A stretch of DNA of 59,113 bases from Chryseobacterium sp. MFBS3-17 (GTDB lineage: Bacteria; Bacteroidota; Bacteroidia; Flavobacteriales; Weeksellaceae), in NCBI RefSeq assembly GCF_020687745.1, contig NZ_JAJEWK010000013.1:1-59113 (forward strand). The letters run 5' to 3'. The notes beneath the pieces were generated by a model. It did no database searches. It had not been told where the DNA came from and worked only from the letters and a program-made list of their open reading frames with translations. Of this stretch, positions 1 through 8,341 are shown piece by piece; position 1 is the stretch's first letter, and each line of letters starts with the position of its first letter. The position numbers were made by a program, and so were the translations under genes.

Positions 1-74
1 CTTTGTGTATCTAAATTCTAAAAACGATAACTCCATAGACTGCCAAAAAAGCTCCCGAAGCTTCCGTTCAACGG

Positions 75-114
75 GCTTTCATTGTTGGCTTTTCAAGCCC
101 AACGAAAGCTTAGT
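75..114 (-). repeat. Imperfect hairpin just downstream of the lincosamide gene
   Basis: Between about 75 and 114 the sequence GGGCTTTC...GTTGGCTT and its partner AAGCCCAAC...AAAGC form an imperfect inverted repeat a few bases past the stop codon of the lincosamide gene. On the gene's strand no T-run follows immediately, so a simple intrinsic terminator is not the only reading. An attC-like recombination site is possible because GTTGGGC and GTTGAAC on the minus strand match the integron core pattern GTTRRRY. This is weak evidence. Confidence 0.4.
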
Positions 115-116
115 TA

Positions 117-899
117 TTAGCGGTAGTTTTTTCTTATTTCATGTAGGATTTCTTTCATTTTTGGTTCAATATTTAGTTCGTCAAATAGTTTTTCCGATAA
201 ATTTAATGAGTTTTCAAAAGATAAAATTATATTTTTAGGATTTAAATCCGATGTTACTGTTTTATACGCAAAATACCAAGTCGTATCAATATCCTTTTCA
301 AGACTTTTAGTTGGACTTTCCCAATGTTGGGTTTTGTTTGTTCTTGCTCTAATAAGCCAAAGCAAATATTTATGAACATTTGATAAACTATGATGAGCAT
401 GAGCAAATTCTTCTCGCTTAATTAAGTTGCTTGTTGTCAGTATAACATTCAGTAATGATTGACTTAACCACAAGATGTTTTCATTTGTTATTCTTTCGGG
501 CGATTTCGTTTTGATTTGATTTAGTGTTTTCGTTAAATGTCCGTCTTTGTCGATTAGGTTCATTTGGTCAAAATCGCTAAATGCAACAATTCCGTCCCAA
601 GATTTGATAATTTCAATTTCCTCCGTTTTTAAAAAATGAAATTCGCCTCTGACCATATTCTCAAAAATAGCAACTTCGCTTCCATATTCATTTGTAAAAT
701 ATAATGCCACAGGATGAATTTGATTTACCCATTTTTCCGACGAGAAATTTTCTTTATTTTTTAAAAAGATGTAAAATTCGATATCAGAATATTTATCTCC
801 TTCGCTTTTAGTAAATGAACCATACATAAAAACAGCGGAAACATTTTCGTCTTGTTGAGCTATAGATTTTGTTTTGTTAATCATTTGTAACTGCGTCAT
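117..899 (-). CDS. Lincosamide nucleotidyltransferase-like protein, Lnu(F)/Lnu(H) type
   Basis: A 260-residue nucleotidyltransferase. Residues 25-43 hold the polymerase-beta type motif, MYGSF (G27, S28) followed by D39-x-E41, which binds the metal-nucleotide. The N-terminal half resembles Lnu(F)-type enzymes that adenylylate lincomycin and clindamycin, and the length equals that recalled for Lnu(H) of the related genus Riemerella. The substrate is inferred, not shown; it could act on another small molecule. The start ATG at 899 gives a full family-length N terminus. The gene is markedly more AT-rich than its neighbours, stands alone, and has a hairpin just past its stop codon, all fitting horizontal acquisition. 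Confidence 0.78.
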   Translation of the reverse strand: MTQLQMINKTKSIAQQDENVSAVFMYGSFTKSEGDKYSDIEFYIFLKNKENFSSEKWVNQIHPVALYFTNEYGSEVAIFENMVRGEFHFLKTEEIEIIKSWDGIVAFSDFDQMNLIDKDGHLTKTLNQIKTKSPERITNENILWLSQSLLNVILTTSNLIKREEFAHAHHSLSNVHKYLLWLIRARTNKTQHWESPTKSLEKDIDTTWYFAYKTVTSDLNPKNIILSFENSLNLSEKLFDELNIEPKMKEILHEIRKNYR

Positions 900-1394
900 T
901 TCTTCTAATTTTTAAAAGTTGATAATAGAAATTCTCACTGCTTTTTGAAAGCAATAAAAAAGTTTCACTTTTTTTATTTTGAACAGTTACTTATAGCTTC
1001 ATCGGATTATATTTTTTTATGTTCAACATTCTGTTTGGTAAAATTACCGCTAACTCATAAATATACGCAATAATACAACTTTTTTATCAAATTCAGTACA
1101 ACATCGTTATAAAAAATCAACAAGCTGTTTATCAATTATTTAAGCGCATTATTGCAATTGCGTAATTGGTATTGTCTTACCTCTGAAAAATTGCGCATAT
1201 ATAAATCTACAATACAAAACGCGCATTAGAGGTGCCCATCATTTTCTTATTCTTGAACCCTCTTAATCTCTCAAAGTCTGACCCGCACTCCCCTGTTCTG
1301 CCCTGAACCTCAATCTTCGGCTTCGCACGTGAAATTCCGTACAACAAGTCCCAACATGCCTTCCGGACACCCCGGTTCCTGAGGCATCCACACC

Positions 1395-1475
1395 CATAGC
1401 CCCGATTGCAGCGGCATCCTTTTCCGGTGACGGCGCGGAGCCGCCGTCACCGGAAAAGATACAGCGGAAAGCGGG
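1395..1475 (-). repeat. Dispersed palindromic repeat, copy A
   Basis: Read on the minus strand it has CGCTGTATC, a long stem beginning CTTTTCCGGTGACGG, a loop with CGGCTCCG, the returning stem CCGTCACCGGAAAAG, then GATGCCGCTGCAATC and GGGCTATG. The same flanking blocks occur at 10314-10394 and 35033-35134, and in diverged form at 58043-58116. The stem of this copy is nearly perfect over about 15 pairs. Confidence 0.8.
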
Positions 1476-1596
1476 AAACAGCTCCTCATCAACTTCCTGA
1501 AAACACGGAACAACCCGGCCACTCCACTGACCGCCAATTACATAGATGTGGAACTGTGGAATAAATCATTCTTGACCACGGAAATGACCGCACCGC
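1476..1596 (+). pseudogene. Short coding-like remnant, family not recognised
   Basis: Directly after repeat copy A one plus-strand frame reads as ordinary protein (LLINFLKTRNNPATPLTANY, then IDVELWNKSF and LTTEMTAP) for about 40 residues with flavobacterial codon use. It has no start codon of its own: upstream it enters the repeat and meets a stop near 1431, and downstream it runs into the terminator of the M3 peptidase. It may be the end of a lost gene; chance cannot be excluded. Confidence 0.3.
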
Positions 1597-1602
1597 AAAG
1601 CC

Positions 1603-1631
1603 AAAAAAAGCCGCTCGTCGAGGGCGGCTTT
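1603..1631 (-). terminator. Intrinsic terminator of the M3 peptidase gene
   Basis: On the minus strand AAAGCCG and CGGCTTT pair around the loop CCCTCGACGAG and run into a T-tract, eight bases past the stop codon at 1640. Confidence 0.85.
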
Positions 1632-1639
1632 CACTGTAT

Positions 1640-3787
1640 TTACTGGATAAATCCTTTGTTTTTTAATAAGGGCTTGATATCCGGGTCTTTGCCGGTATAA
1701 TTTCTGAACGCCTCATTCAGATCCACGGAATTGCCTACCGACAGGATATGTTCGCGGAACCGGTCGCCGTTTTCACGGGTCATGCCGCCGTTCTGTACGA
1801 TATAATCCCATGCTGCAGCATTCAGCACATCAGACCACATATACGCATAGTAGCCCGCAGAGTAGCCTCCACCCCAGATGTGCGCAAAATACGGTGAATG
1901 GTATCTGGGCGGCACCTCGCTGAGCGTGAATCCATATTTCTGAAGCACTTCCTTCTCAAATTCCAGCGTGGGCTTCAGCTGTGATTCTTCGGTCACCGAA
2001 TGCCAGTTCATATCCAGTGTGGCTGCAGAAACCAGCTCGGTGGTAGAATACCCCTGGTTGAATGTTGCGGCTTTCTTTATTTTATCTACCAGCGCCTGTG
2101 GCATGGGCTGTCTGGTCTGGTAATGCAATGCGTAATTCTTCAGCACTGAAGGTTCCAGTGCAAAGAACTCATTGATCTGCGACGGGAATTCCACAAAATC
2201 TCTGGGCGTAGCAGTTCCCGAAACGGATACGTATTTCTGATTGGCAAACAGGCCGTGCAGCGTATGTCCGAACTCGTGGAACATGGTGGTAACATCATCA
2301 TAGGAAATCAGTGAAGGTTTCCCCGCAGCCGGCTTCTGATAATTGAACACATTGGTAATGACCGGCTTCTGATTTTTAAGATGGGACTGATCTACAAAAT
2401 TGCTCATCCACGCGCCGCCGTTCTTGTTGCTGCGGGTGTAAAAGTCCAGATAGTATAGCGCCAGCGACTGTCCGTCCCGGTCAAAAACCTCATACACAAT
2501 CACATCCGGGTGATAGACCGGCAGATCGGTTCTCTTCTTGAAGGTGATGCCATAGAATTTTTCGGCGGCAAAGAATACGCCTTTCTCCAGCACGGTATTG
2601 ACTTCAAAATAGGGTTTGATTTCATTTTCATCCAGATCAAATTTGGCTTTTCGTACCTGCTCTGCATAGAAATTCCAGTCCCATGGTTCCACTTTGAAAC
2701 CGCCGTTCTGCGAATCAATGAGTGCCTGGATCTCATCCCGTTCTTTTTTTGCAGTTTCCACAGCAGGTTGGGCCAGTTGTGCCAGCAAATCCATGGCGGC
2801 TTCCGGGTCCGGAGCCATCTGATCCTGCAATTTCCACTCGGCGAAGGATTTTTTGCCCAGCAGTTGGCCTTTTTTCAGTCTCAGTTGGGCTTGTTTTTCC
2901 AGGATGGAACGGGTATCATTGGCATCTCCTTTCTCTGCACGGGTCCAGGAAGCTTTGAAGAGCTTTTCTCTGGTGGCTCTATTTTTCAGATTTTGCAGCA
3001 GCGGTTGCTGTGTGGTATTCTGCAATGCGAGCAGGTATCTTCCTTTGTGACCTGCTGCTTCTGCGTCGGCTGCGGCGGCGGCAATATCATCTGCCGACAG
3101 ACCGTCCAGTTCCTTTATATCATCAATCAGTAACCCGCCCTGTTTTCTGGCTTCCAGTAATTTATTACTGAACTGTGTACTGAGGGTAGCCAGCTCTTCA
3201 TTCACCTTTTTCAGTTCTTCTTTTTTATCGGCACTCAGTGCGGCACCGGCAATTTCAAACTGTTGCAGGTAGTATTCTGCCAGGCGCTTGTCCTCTCCGG
3301 TCAAGGCATTGATATCGATGCCTTTTACCCGTTGATACAGGGCATCATTCAGATAAATGCGGTCTGCCTGTGCGGCAAAAAGCGGTGCAAATTCTTCTTC
3401 CAGCTTTTGCAGTTCCGGGTTGGTATTGGCACTGGTAAAGTTAAAGAATACCGCCTGAGCCCGCTTCAGGACTTCTCCGCTGTTCTCCAGCGCTACAATG
3501 GTATTTTCAAAGGTTGCAGCTTCCTGATTATCAGTAATTTGCTGAATTTCGAACAGTTGCTGCTGTAATCCGTACTGGAATGCAGGCTTGAAGTGTTCAT
3601 CTTTAATCTTGTCAAACTCCGGAGTCAGGTACTGCAGCGTACTGGGCTTCATAAAGGGGTTATTCTGAAGGTCTGCGCTCACGGCAGGTGCTTCTACTCT
3701 CTGAGTTTCTGTGGTGGTTTTGGAACATCCTGTGCTCATCATCAATGCGGATACTAAAATTATACTTGCAATATTTTTCATTGACAT
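1640..3787 (-). CDS. dcp: M3 family metallopeptidase, peptidyl-dipeptidase Dcp-like lipoprotein
   Basis: A 715-residue oligopeptidase that would remove C-terminal dipeptides from short peptides. The zinc site HEFGH is at residues 504-508 (H504, E505, H508), with the third ligand probably E533 in DFVEFPSQ, as in family M3. The N terminus has a hydrophobic stretch ending in STGC, so it is predicted to be lipid-anchored and exported, unlike the cytoplasmic E. coli enzyme. Length fits the family. The start may be ATG 3787 or the ATG two codons later. A near-consensus promoter box, TATCTTTA, lies upstream at 3805-3812. It has its own terminator and is divergent from the next gene. Confidence 0.92.
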   Translation of the reverse strand: MSMKNIASIILVSALMMSTGCSKTTTETQRVEAPAVSADLQNNPFMKPSTLQYLTPEFDKIKDEHFKPAFQYGLQQQLFEIQQITDNQEAATFENTIVALENSGEVLKRAQAVFFNFTSANTNPELQKLEEEFAPLFAAQADRIYLNDALYQRVKGIDINALTGEDKRLAEYYLQQFEIAGAALSADKKEELKKVNEELATLSTQFSNKLLEARKQGGLLIDDIKELDGLSADDIAAAAADAEAAGHKGRYLLALQNTTQQPLLQNLKNRATREKLFKASWTRAEKGDANDTRSILEKQAQLRLKKGQLLGKKSFAEWKLQDQMAPDPEAAMDLLAQLAQPAVETAKKERDEIQALIDSQNGGFKVEPWDWNFYAEQVRKAKFDLDENEIKPYFEVNTVLEKGVFFAAEKFYGITFKKRTDLPVYHPDVIVYEVFDRDGQSLALYYLDFYTRSNKNGGAWMSNFVDQSHLKNQKPVITNVFNYQKPAAGKPSLISYDDVTTMFHEFGHTLHGLFANQKYVSVSGTATPRDFVEFPSQINEFFALEPSVLKNYALHYQTRQPMPQALVDKIKKAATFNQGYSTTELVSAATLDMNWHSVTEESQLKPTLEFEKEVLQKYGFTLSEVPPRYHSPYFAHIWGGGYSAGYYAYMWSDVLNAAAWDYIVQNGGMTRENGDRFREHILSVGNSVDLNEAFRNYTGKDPDIKPLLKNKGFIQ

Positions 3788-3825
3788 TGTTGTTTAAAAT
3801 GTGCATAAAGATAGATTCTTTTTTT

Positions 3826-3833
3826 TAAATTTG
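3826..3833 (+). promoter_or_regulatory. Promoter -7 box TAAATTTG for the GIN-domain lipoprotein
   Basis: Matches the Bacteroidota TAnnTTTG element 20 bases before ATG 3854. No clear -33 TTG is seen at the usual spacing. Confidence 0.55.
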
Positions 3834-3853
3834 ATTCTGCTAAACCTACCATT

Positions 3854-4657
3854 ATGAAAATCACAGTTTTACCTTTTCTCATTGTGTCCATTCTGCTTAC
3901 CTCCTGCCAGAAAATCCAGCAGGAATACAACGGCCTTTCGCTGAACGCAGAACATGAGAACACGATAAAGAAATCCTATAATTTTGAGTTTGATGAGATT
4001 GAAGTTTCTACTTCTATAGATGCAGAAATTATAAAATCTGATGAAGAAAAAGTGGTCATAGAAGCGCCTGTCAGCATCATGGAGCACGTGCATGTGGAGA
4101 ACAACGGCAAAAAACTTCATATTTTCATCCGTACCCAGGGATTTTTCAATAACATCCGCACGCACCAGATCAAGGCTAAAATTTATGCCCGCGACTTCAA
4201 CCGTCTGGCAGCCAACTCCTCTGCAGACATTACCGTGAAGGACAAATTTCTTTCAGAAAAAATGAAAGTTTCCGTATCGAGTTCGGGATCTGTTTCCGGC
4301 AATCTGGAAGCCAATGATTTTGAAATAGGTTGCAGTTCCAGTGCTGATTTTTCCGGAAACATCTGGGCCATCAACCTCATCGCTGATGTAAATTCTTCCG
4401 GAAACATTGATGTAGAAGGCAATGTGAAAAACGCAGAAGTGGGTTCCAGTTCATCCGGCGATTTTACCGCCTCCGGTCTGGTAGCCGAAACCGCAAAACT
4501 CAGCGCTTCCAGTTCGGGCAGCATCAGTATGGCCGTGAGTCACACGCTGAACGCACGTGCCAGTTCATCCGGCAGCATCCGGGTGCACAAAGCAGGGAAT
4601 CTGAATGTACTGAGCGCAGAAGAGGGCAGCAGCGGGACAGTAAAGGTACTGAACTGA
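3854..4657 (+). CDS. Lipoprotein with head GIN domain (DUF2807 type)
   Basis: A 267-residue exported lipoprotein: signal peptide residues 1-17 ending LLTSC, cysteine 18. The rest is a repetitive beta structure of about 20-residue units with recurring SSSGS, SSSAD and SSSGD turns, from about residue 110 to the end. This is the pattern of the putative auto-transporter adhesin head GIN domain, common in Bacteroidota and of unknown molecular role. It stands alone between a divergent peptidase gene and the next secreted protein. Surface or periplasmic location is inferred from the lipobox. Confidence 0.85.
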   Translation: MKITVLPFLIVSILLTSCQKIQQEYNGLSLNAEHENTIKKSYNFEFDEIEVSTSIDAEIIKSDEEKVVIEAPVSIMEHVHVENNGKKLHIFIRTQGFFNNIRTHQIKAKIYARDFNRLAANSSADITVKDKFLSEKMKVSVSSSGSVSGNLEANDFEIGCSSSADFSGNIWAINLIADVNSSGNIDVEGNVKNAEVGSSSSGDFTASGLVAETAKLSASSSGSISMAVSHTLNARASSSGSIRVHKAGNLNVLSAEEGSSGTVKVLN

Positions 4658-4786
4658 CCCATTCGGTACACCTGGAAAACCTCCAAAAAGGACATTTTGC
4701 TGTTTTTTAACAATTGCGGGACAATTTTAACCTAACTTTAACCCGAACCGGTCATCTAAACCGCAGTACGCAGGGGAATTTCTGCC

Positions 4787-4794
4787 TACTTTTG
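4787..4794 (+). promoter_or_regulatory. Promoter -7 box TACTTTTG, six bases before the start codon at 4801
   Basis: A perfect TAnnTTTG box ends at 4794 and the ATG is at 4801. Transcription should therefore start at or very near the start codon, giving little or no leader. It also excludes upstream start codons in the same frame, including the one at 4714. Confidence 0.65.
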
Positions 4795-4800
4795 CCGCAT

Positions 4801-5598
4801 ATGATGAACAGATTTGTATTGTTGATTTTGCTGTTGGTGGTTAATGCCATGAGTGGCCAGCAGTTTGCCGGGGAAATATTCCTGCGGGACACCTCGTCTT
4901 TCTACCTGAACCAGATTTATGTGACCAACCTGAATGAACACAGAACCGTGCTTTCATCTGTGACCGGTCAGTTCCGGATTCAGGCAAAACCGGGAGACAA
5001 AATCCGGTTTACCTCAATCGTGACCGAAAGAAAAGACATTACCGTCACCGAAAAAATGCTGGAACACAACCGCAATATCATTGAACTGAAAATTGCCTAC
5101 CATGATATTCAGGAAGTAGTCATCAGCAAATTTAAACCAACCGGTAATCTGAAAAAAGACGTACTGAGCCTGAAAACCGGCGAAAAGGAAAGAAAACTGA
5201 AGGAAATGATAGGCCTGCCCGAGCCCAAAGGGGACGGCACCTCGCCACAGCTTCCGGTCGCTTCCTTTGCAGACGGCGGACTGAACTTCAGCATAGAAAG
5301 CATCTACGACATCCTCTCCGGTGAACGAAAGAAAAAGGAAAGACTGCAGGCATATGAACGGATGAACGTGGCAGTAACGAATATCAAAAGTTATTTCGGG
5401 CCGGCATACTTCGAGGAACTGAAAATTCCCAATCATCTTATTGACAATTTTCTGCAGTTTGTGTACAGTTCAGACGATCTGCAACCGTATCTGCTTGCCG
5501 GAAACTACGAAGCGACCAAAATTTATATTGAAAGATACCTGCCCATCTACCAGCGAAGGCTCAAAAACTCCAGTCTGATGGAAACTGTGGGACCCTGA
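4801..5598 (+). CDS. Secreted protein with carboxypeptidase-like regulatory domain, function unknown
   Basis: 265 residues from ATG 4801. The open frame extends back to 4714, but that part precedes the promoter box and lacks sense; from 4801 the protein begins with a clean signal peptide (MMNRFVLLILLLVV, cut after about AMSGQ). Residues 25-100 look like the beta-sandwich found at the N terminus of TonB-linked outer-membrane proteins (GEIFLRD, LSSVTGQFRI, KPGDKIRF), but no barrel follows; the remaining 165 residues are helical and charged. Such proteins are frequent in flavobacteria with no assigned role. It sits directly upstream of another secreted protein of unknown function, 61 bases apart. 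Confidence 0.75.
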   Translation: MMNRFVLLILLLVVNAMSGQQFAGEIFLRDTSSFYLNQIYVTNLNEHRTVLSSVTGQFRIQAKPGDKIRFTSIVTERKDITVTEKMLEHNRNIIELKIAYHDIQEVVISKFKPTGNLKKDVLSLKTGEKERKLKEMIGLPEPKGDGTSPQLPVASFADGGLNFSIESIYDILSGERKKKERLQAYERMNVAVTNIKSYFGPAYFEELKIPNHLIDNFLQFVYSSDDLQPYLLAGNYEATKIYIERYLPIYQRRLKNSSLMETVGP

Positions 5599-5659
5599 AT
5601 ACTAAAATAATTAAAAAATCGTTATTTTTAAAGTAAAATTTTCACCTGATATTTTAAGC

Positions 5660-6538
5660 ATGAAAAGATTCATATTCCTTTTTGCCGTAATTCTGAGCTG
5701 CTCCTACCCTGCTCAGCGTAAAATGAAGGATTACAGCAACATCATGAAGAGTACCAGCATATATGAACTGGACGCCTTTCTGAGAGATGCTCACCCGGAT
5801 GATCCCCGCAGGTCCATCCTGAAACCACGCCTGATGACTTTGCTGAAGAATTACATTAAAACCGCTCACCCGGAAGATACTCGGGTAACAGACATGCAGG
5901 AAAAACTGGCGCTGCTGAAAAGAAGACCCTCCACCAAAATTTCCTTTGATGAGATGAATGCGAACATCAAGGAAAAACAAATCAGATACTACCAGGAACA
6001 ACTGGCAAGAGCCAACCGTGCTGCAGCAGATCCCAATGTAGGAATGCGCGGCCGGATAGCCGTAGCAGAATCCGGGCGCAGCTATACTACGTCCCCTTCC
6101 ATAAGTTCTGCAGAAGCTGCTGCCATACGGGCTGCAAATCCCGCTGCCAGAGCGGCATCCGGAAGCAAAGCATCGGCAGCCTCTGCAGCAAGCTACGACA
6201 ATCCGGAGCAGAAAGAATTTGATTTGCTGATGAATCCTACCGTGGCCGATCACAAAAATACCACCGTAAAAATCCTGAACGCCCTCTTTAACAACGATCC
6301 TACCAGTAAGGAAACCACTGTGATGATCCGCAACCATTCGGACTGCAACATCATCATGCGGATGGAAGGCACCGGAAACAGCAATTACCGGCTGGCCATC
6401 CCGGCCCAGGGAGAGAACACAATTGTGATTCCGAAGGGTCAGTATCTCTTCTCCAGCCTGCTTTGCGGGGCACAATATGCTTCCCAGAAAACGGTAGAGA
6501 AAGCCATTATGGTTTCGCTGGGCAATCCTCCGAAATAA
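5660..6538 (+). CDS. Secreted protein with a C-terminal domain of the DUF6759 type, function unknown
   Basis: 292 residues: signal peptide 1-18 (cut near YPAQ), a charged helical region to about 125, an Ala/Ser-rich linker 130-180, and a C-terminal domain 185-288. That domain contains EFDLLM, NHSDCNIIMRM, YRLAIPA, IPKGQY and LCGAQYASQK. The same pattern recurs in the protein encoded at 24791-25294 (EFADLM, NPSDCDIVFRM, YNLPVA, IAKGSY, ICQGKFYSQE), so the two are paralogues in the C-terminal domain only. I believe this is the family labelled DUF6759, restricted to Chryseobacterium relatives; that name is from memory. The two spaced cysteines could form a disulfide in the periplasm. No function is known to me. 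Confidence 0.72.
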   Translation: MKRFIFLFAVILSCSYPAQRKMKDYSNIMKSTSIYELDAFLRDAHPDDPRRSILKPRLMTLLKNYIKTAHPEDTRVTDMQEKLALLKRRPSTKISFDEMNANIKEKQIRYYQEQLARANRAAADPNVGMRGRIAVAESGRSYTTSPSISSAEAAAIRAANPAARAASGSKASAASAASYDNPEQKEFDLLMNPTVADHKNTTVKILNALFNNDPTSKETTVMIRNHSDCNIIMRMEGTGNSNYRLAIPAQGENTIVIPKGQYLFSSLLCGAQYASQKTVEKAIMVSLGNPPK

Positions 6539-6561
6539 GGACTTCTGCACACCCTCAAAGT

Positions 6562-6591
6562 TTGTTCTTCCTGCAGGTTTTCATACATTTG
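6562..6591 (+). promoter_or_regulatory. Consensus promoter of trmB
   Basis: TTG at 6562-6564, 19 bases, then TACATTTG at 6584-6591: exactly the flavobacterial TTG-N19-TAnnTTTG arrangement. The start codon is 20 bases downstream. Confidence 0.85.
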
Positions 6592-6611
6592 CAGCGAATT
6601 TTTAATGATAC

Positions 6612-7307
6612 ATGGGAAAAAACAAACTGGCAAGATTTGCCGAGAATAAAATACTTCCGAATGTGTTTCAGCCTACCCGCGAGGAAGCGCTGAACCAGCA
6701 TCCGCTGAAGGGAAAATGGAGATCTGAAGTCTTTAAAAACAACAATCCCCTGGTATTGGAACTGGGCTGTGGCAAAGGCGAATATTCCGTGGGACTGGCC
6801 AAAGCGTTCCCCGAAAAGAACTTCATCGGGATTGACATCAAAGGAGCCAGATTCTGGTTCGGAGCCAAGGAAGCGCATGAAAAAAACATGAAGAATGTGG
6901 CTTTTCTGCGTACTCAGGTAGAACTGGCCGATTGTTTTTTCGATGAAGGCGAAGTAGATGAAATCTGGATTACCTTCCCCGATCCTCAGATCAAATACCG
7001 CAGAACCAAGCACCGCATGACGCATCCTGATTTCCTGGAGCGTTACCGCAAATTCCTGAAGAAAGACGGCGTAATCCACCTGAAAACCGACTCCGAATTT
7101 CTGCACGGATACACGCTGGGATTGCTGCAGGGGCTGGGCCATGAAATCATCAGCGCCCACCACGATATTTATGGAGCCCCGGAATACGAACCGGGCACGC
7201 CCCTCCTGCGCGACATCCGGACCTACTACGAAGGTTTATTTTCGGCGAAGGGCAAGACCATAACCTATATTAAATTCCGCTTGAAAGAAGAGGAATACAT
7301 ACGATAA
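6612..7307 (+). CDS. trmB: tRNA (guanine-N7-)-methyltransferase
   Basis: 231 residues, the usual size. It methylates G46 in the variable loop of tRNAs using S-adenosylmethionine. The SAM-binding loop is ELGCGKGEYSV near residues 47-57, followed by FIGIDIKGAR, and the TrmB signature ITFPDPQIKYRRTKHR lies near residues 119-134. The C-terminal half has the family motif PGTPLLRDIRTYYE. It has its own consensus promoter and a terminator 30 bases past the stop, so it is a single-gene transcript convergent with the ribosomal protein operon. Confidence 0.95.
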   Translation: MGKNKLARFAENKILPNVFQPTREEALNQHPLKGKWRSEVFKNNNPLVLELGCGKGEYSVGLAKAFPEKNFIGIDIKGARFWFGAKEAHEKNMKNVAFLRTQVELADCFFDEGEVDEIWITFPDPQIKYRRTKHRMTHPDFLERYRKFLKKDGVIHLKTDSEFLHGYTLGLLQGLGHEIISAHHDIYGAPEYEPGTPLLRDIRTYYEGLFSAKGKTITYIKFRLKEEEYIR

Positions 7308-7337
7308 ACCAGAGCAGCAATGCTTTTCTGCCACAAG

Positions 7338-7365
7338 AACCCGACCGCAACAGGCCGGGTTTTTT
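7338..7365 (+). terminator. Intrinsic terminator of trmB
   Basis: AACCCG and CGGGTT pair, followed by a T-run. Confidence 0.8.
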
Positions 7366-7446
7366 GGTGCACGTGCATCAGGATAAAACGGCAATCATTA
7401 AATGAAAGATTTTGGCGTAAAATCCAGAAGCACGCTGATGATAACC

Positions 7447-7479
7447 AAAAAAAATGGCCCGGACTAACCGGACCATTTT
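7447..7479 (-). terminator. Intrinsic terminator of the rplM-rpsI-rpsB operon
   Basis: On the minus strand AAAATGGTCCGG pairs with CCGGGCCATTTT and is followed by more T, directly after the rpsB stop codon. It ends the operon immediately after rpsB. Confidence 0.88.
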
Positions 7480-7496
7480 GTTATGAAGATAAAATC

Positions 7497-8264
7497 TTAT
7501 TCTGCAGCGTTATCGAAATCTGCATCTGCATCAGCAGATACATTTTCTTCAGCTTCTTTAGATTTTTCTTTATCTGCTTTTCTCTGAGAAAGACCATCTT
7601 TGATGGAATCAGACACTACATTCAGGATCATGTCGATGGCTTTGGAAGCATCATCATTCCCCGGAATTACGAAATCTACTTTTCTTGGGTCTGAGTTGGT
7701 ATCTACAATACCGAATACAGGGATTCCCAGTTTTTTAGCTTCAGTAACCGCAATGTGTTCTCTCATGATATCTACCACGAAGATGGCAGAAGGAAGACGC
7801 ACCATGTCTGAAATAGAACCCAGGTTTTTCTCCAGATTTGCTCTCTGGCGGTCTACCTGAAGTCTTTCTTTCTTGGAAAGAGTTTCGAAAGTACCGTCTT
7901 TCTTCATCTTATCGATGTGGTTCATTTTCTTTACCGCTTTACGAATGGTCACGAAGTTGGTAAGCATACCACCCGGCCATCTTTCGGTAATATAAGGCAT
8001 ATTCAGTTCTGCAGCGTGCTTGGCCACTACTTCTTTCGCTTGCTTTTTGGTTGCTACGAAAAGAACTTTCTTGCCGGCAGCAGTAATTTTTTCCAAAGCG
8101 TTACAGGCTTCGTCCAGTTTTACGGCTGTTTTATGTAAGTCTACGATGTGAATACCGTTTTTCTCCATGAAGATGTATGGAGCCATATTTGGATTCCACT
8201 TTCTGGTCATGTGACCAAAGTGTACACCTGCCTCTAAAAGGTCTTTAACATTTGCTTTTGCCAT
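7497..8264 (-). CDS. rpsB: 30S ribosomal protein S2
   Basis: 255 residues with the complete S2 fold: LLEAGVHFGHMTRKWNP at the N terminus, RWPGGMLTN in the middle and GIPVFGIVDTNSDP near residue 180. The last 30 residues are an acidic tail typical of Bacteroidota S2. It is the last gene of rplM-rpsI-rpsB. Many bacteria have tsf (elongation factor Ts) directly behind rpsB; here a strong terminator and a convergent trmB follow instead, so tsf must lie elsewhere. Confidence 0.97.
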   Translation of the reverse strand: MAKANVKDLLEAGVHFGHMTRKWNPNMAPYIFMEKNGIHIVDLHKTAVKLDEACNALEKITAAGKKVLFVATKKQAKEVVAKHAAELNMPYITERWPGGMLTNFVTIRKAVKKMNHIDKMKKDGTFETLSKKERLQVDRQRANLEKNLGSISDMVRLPSAIFVVDIMREHIAVTEAKKLGIPVFGIVDTNSDPRKVDFVIPGNDDASKAIDMILNVVSDSIKDGLSQRKADKEKSKEAEENVSADADADFDNAAE

Positions 8265-8341
8265 GTCTCTTTTTTGTTTTTAGTTTACGTTCCGCTTCGT
8301 GCAATCAACAATTTCTTTAGATGGGAGAAATGTTTGGATGC

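Larger units (their letters stand above)
900..1602. other. Gene-poor interval between the lincosamide gene and the M3 peptidase
   Basis: About 700 bases without a credible intact gene. The part 900-1240 is very AT-rich and contains TACCGCTAAC at 1045-1054, an inverted counterpart of TACCGCTAATAAC near the other end of the lincosamide gene. From about 1260 the base composition rises sharply. A palindromic repeat lies at 1395-1475 and a short coding-like remnant at 1476-1596. The open frame on the minus strand from 1537 to 1310 runs through the repeat and looks spurious. Confidence 0.6.

Noticed and set aside
1310-1537. 75-codon open frame on the minus strand
   Set aside because: It runs across the palindromic repeat, is basic and cysteine-rich without sense, and lacks a promoter.
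2510-3133. 207-codon plus-strand open frame opposite the M3 peptidase
   Set aside because: It is the antisense shadow of a well-conserved metallopeptidase; composition is that of a reverse frame.
5654-6550. 298-codon minus-strand frame opposite the secreted protein at 5660
   Set aside because: Cys- and Phe-rich antisense frame with no signal or motif; the plus-strand frame has a signal peptide and a paralogue.
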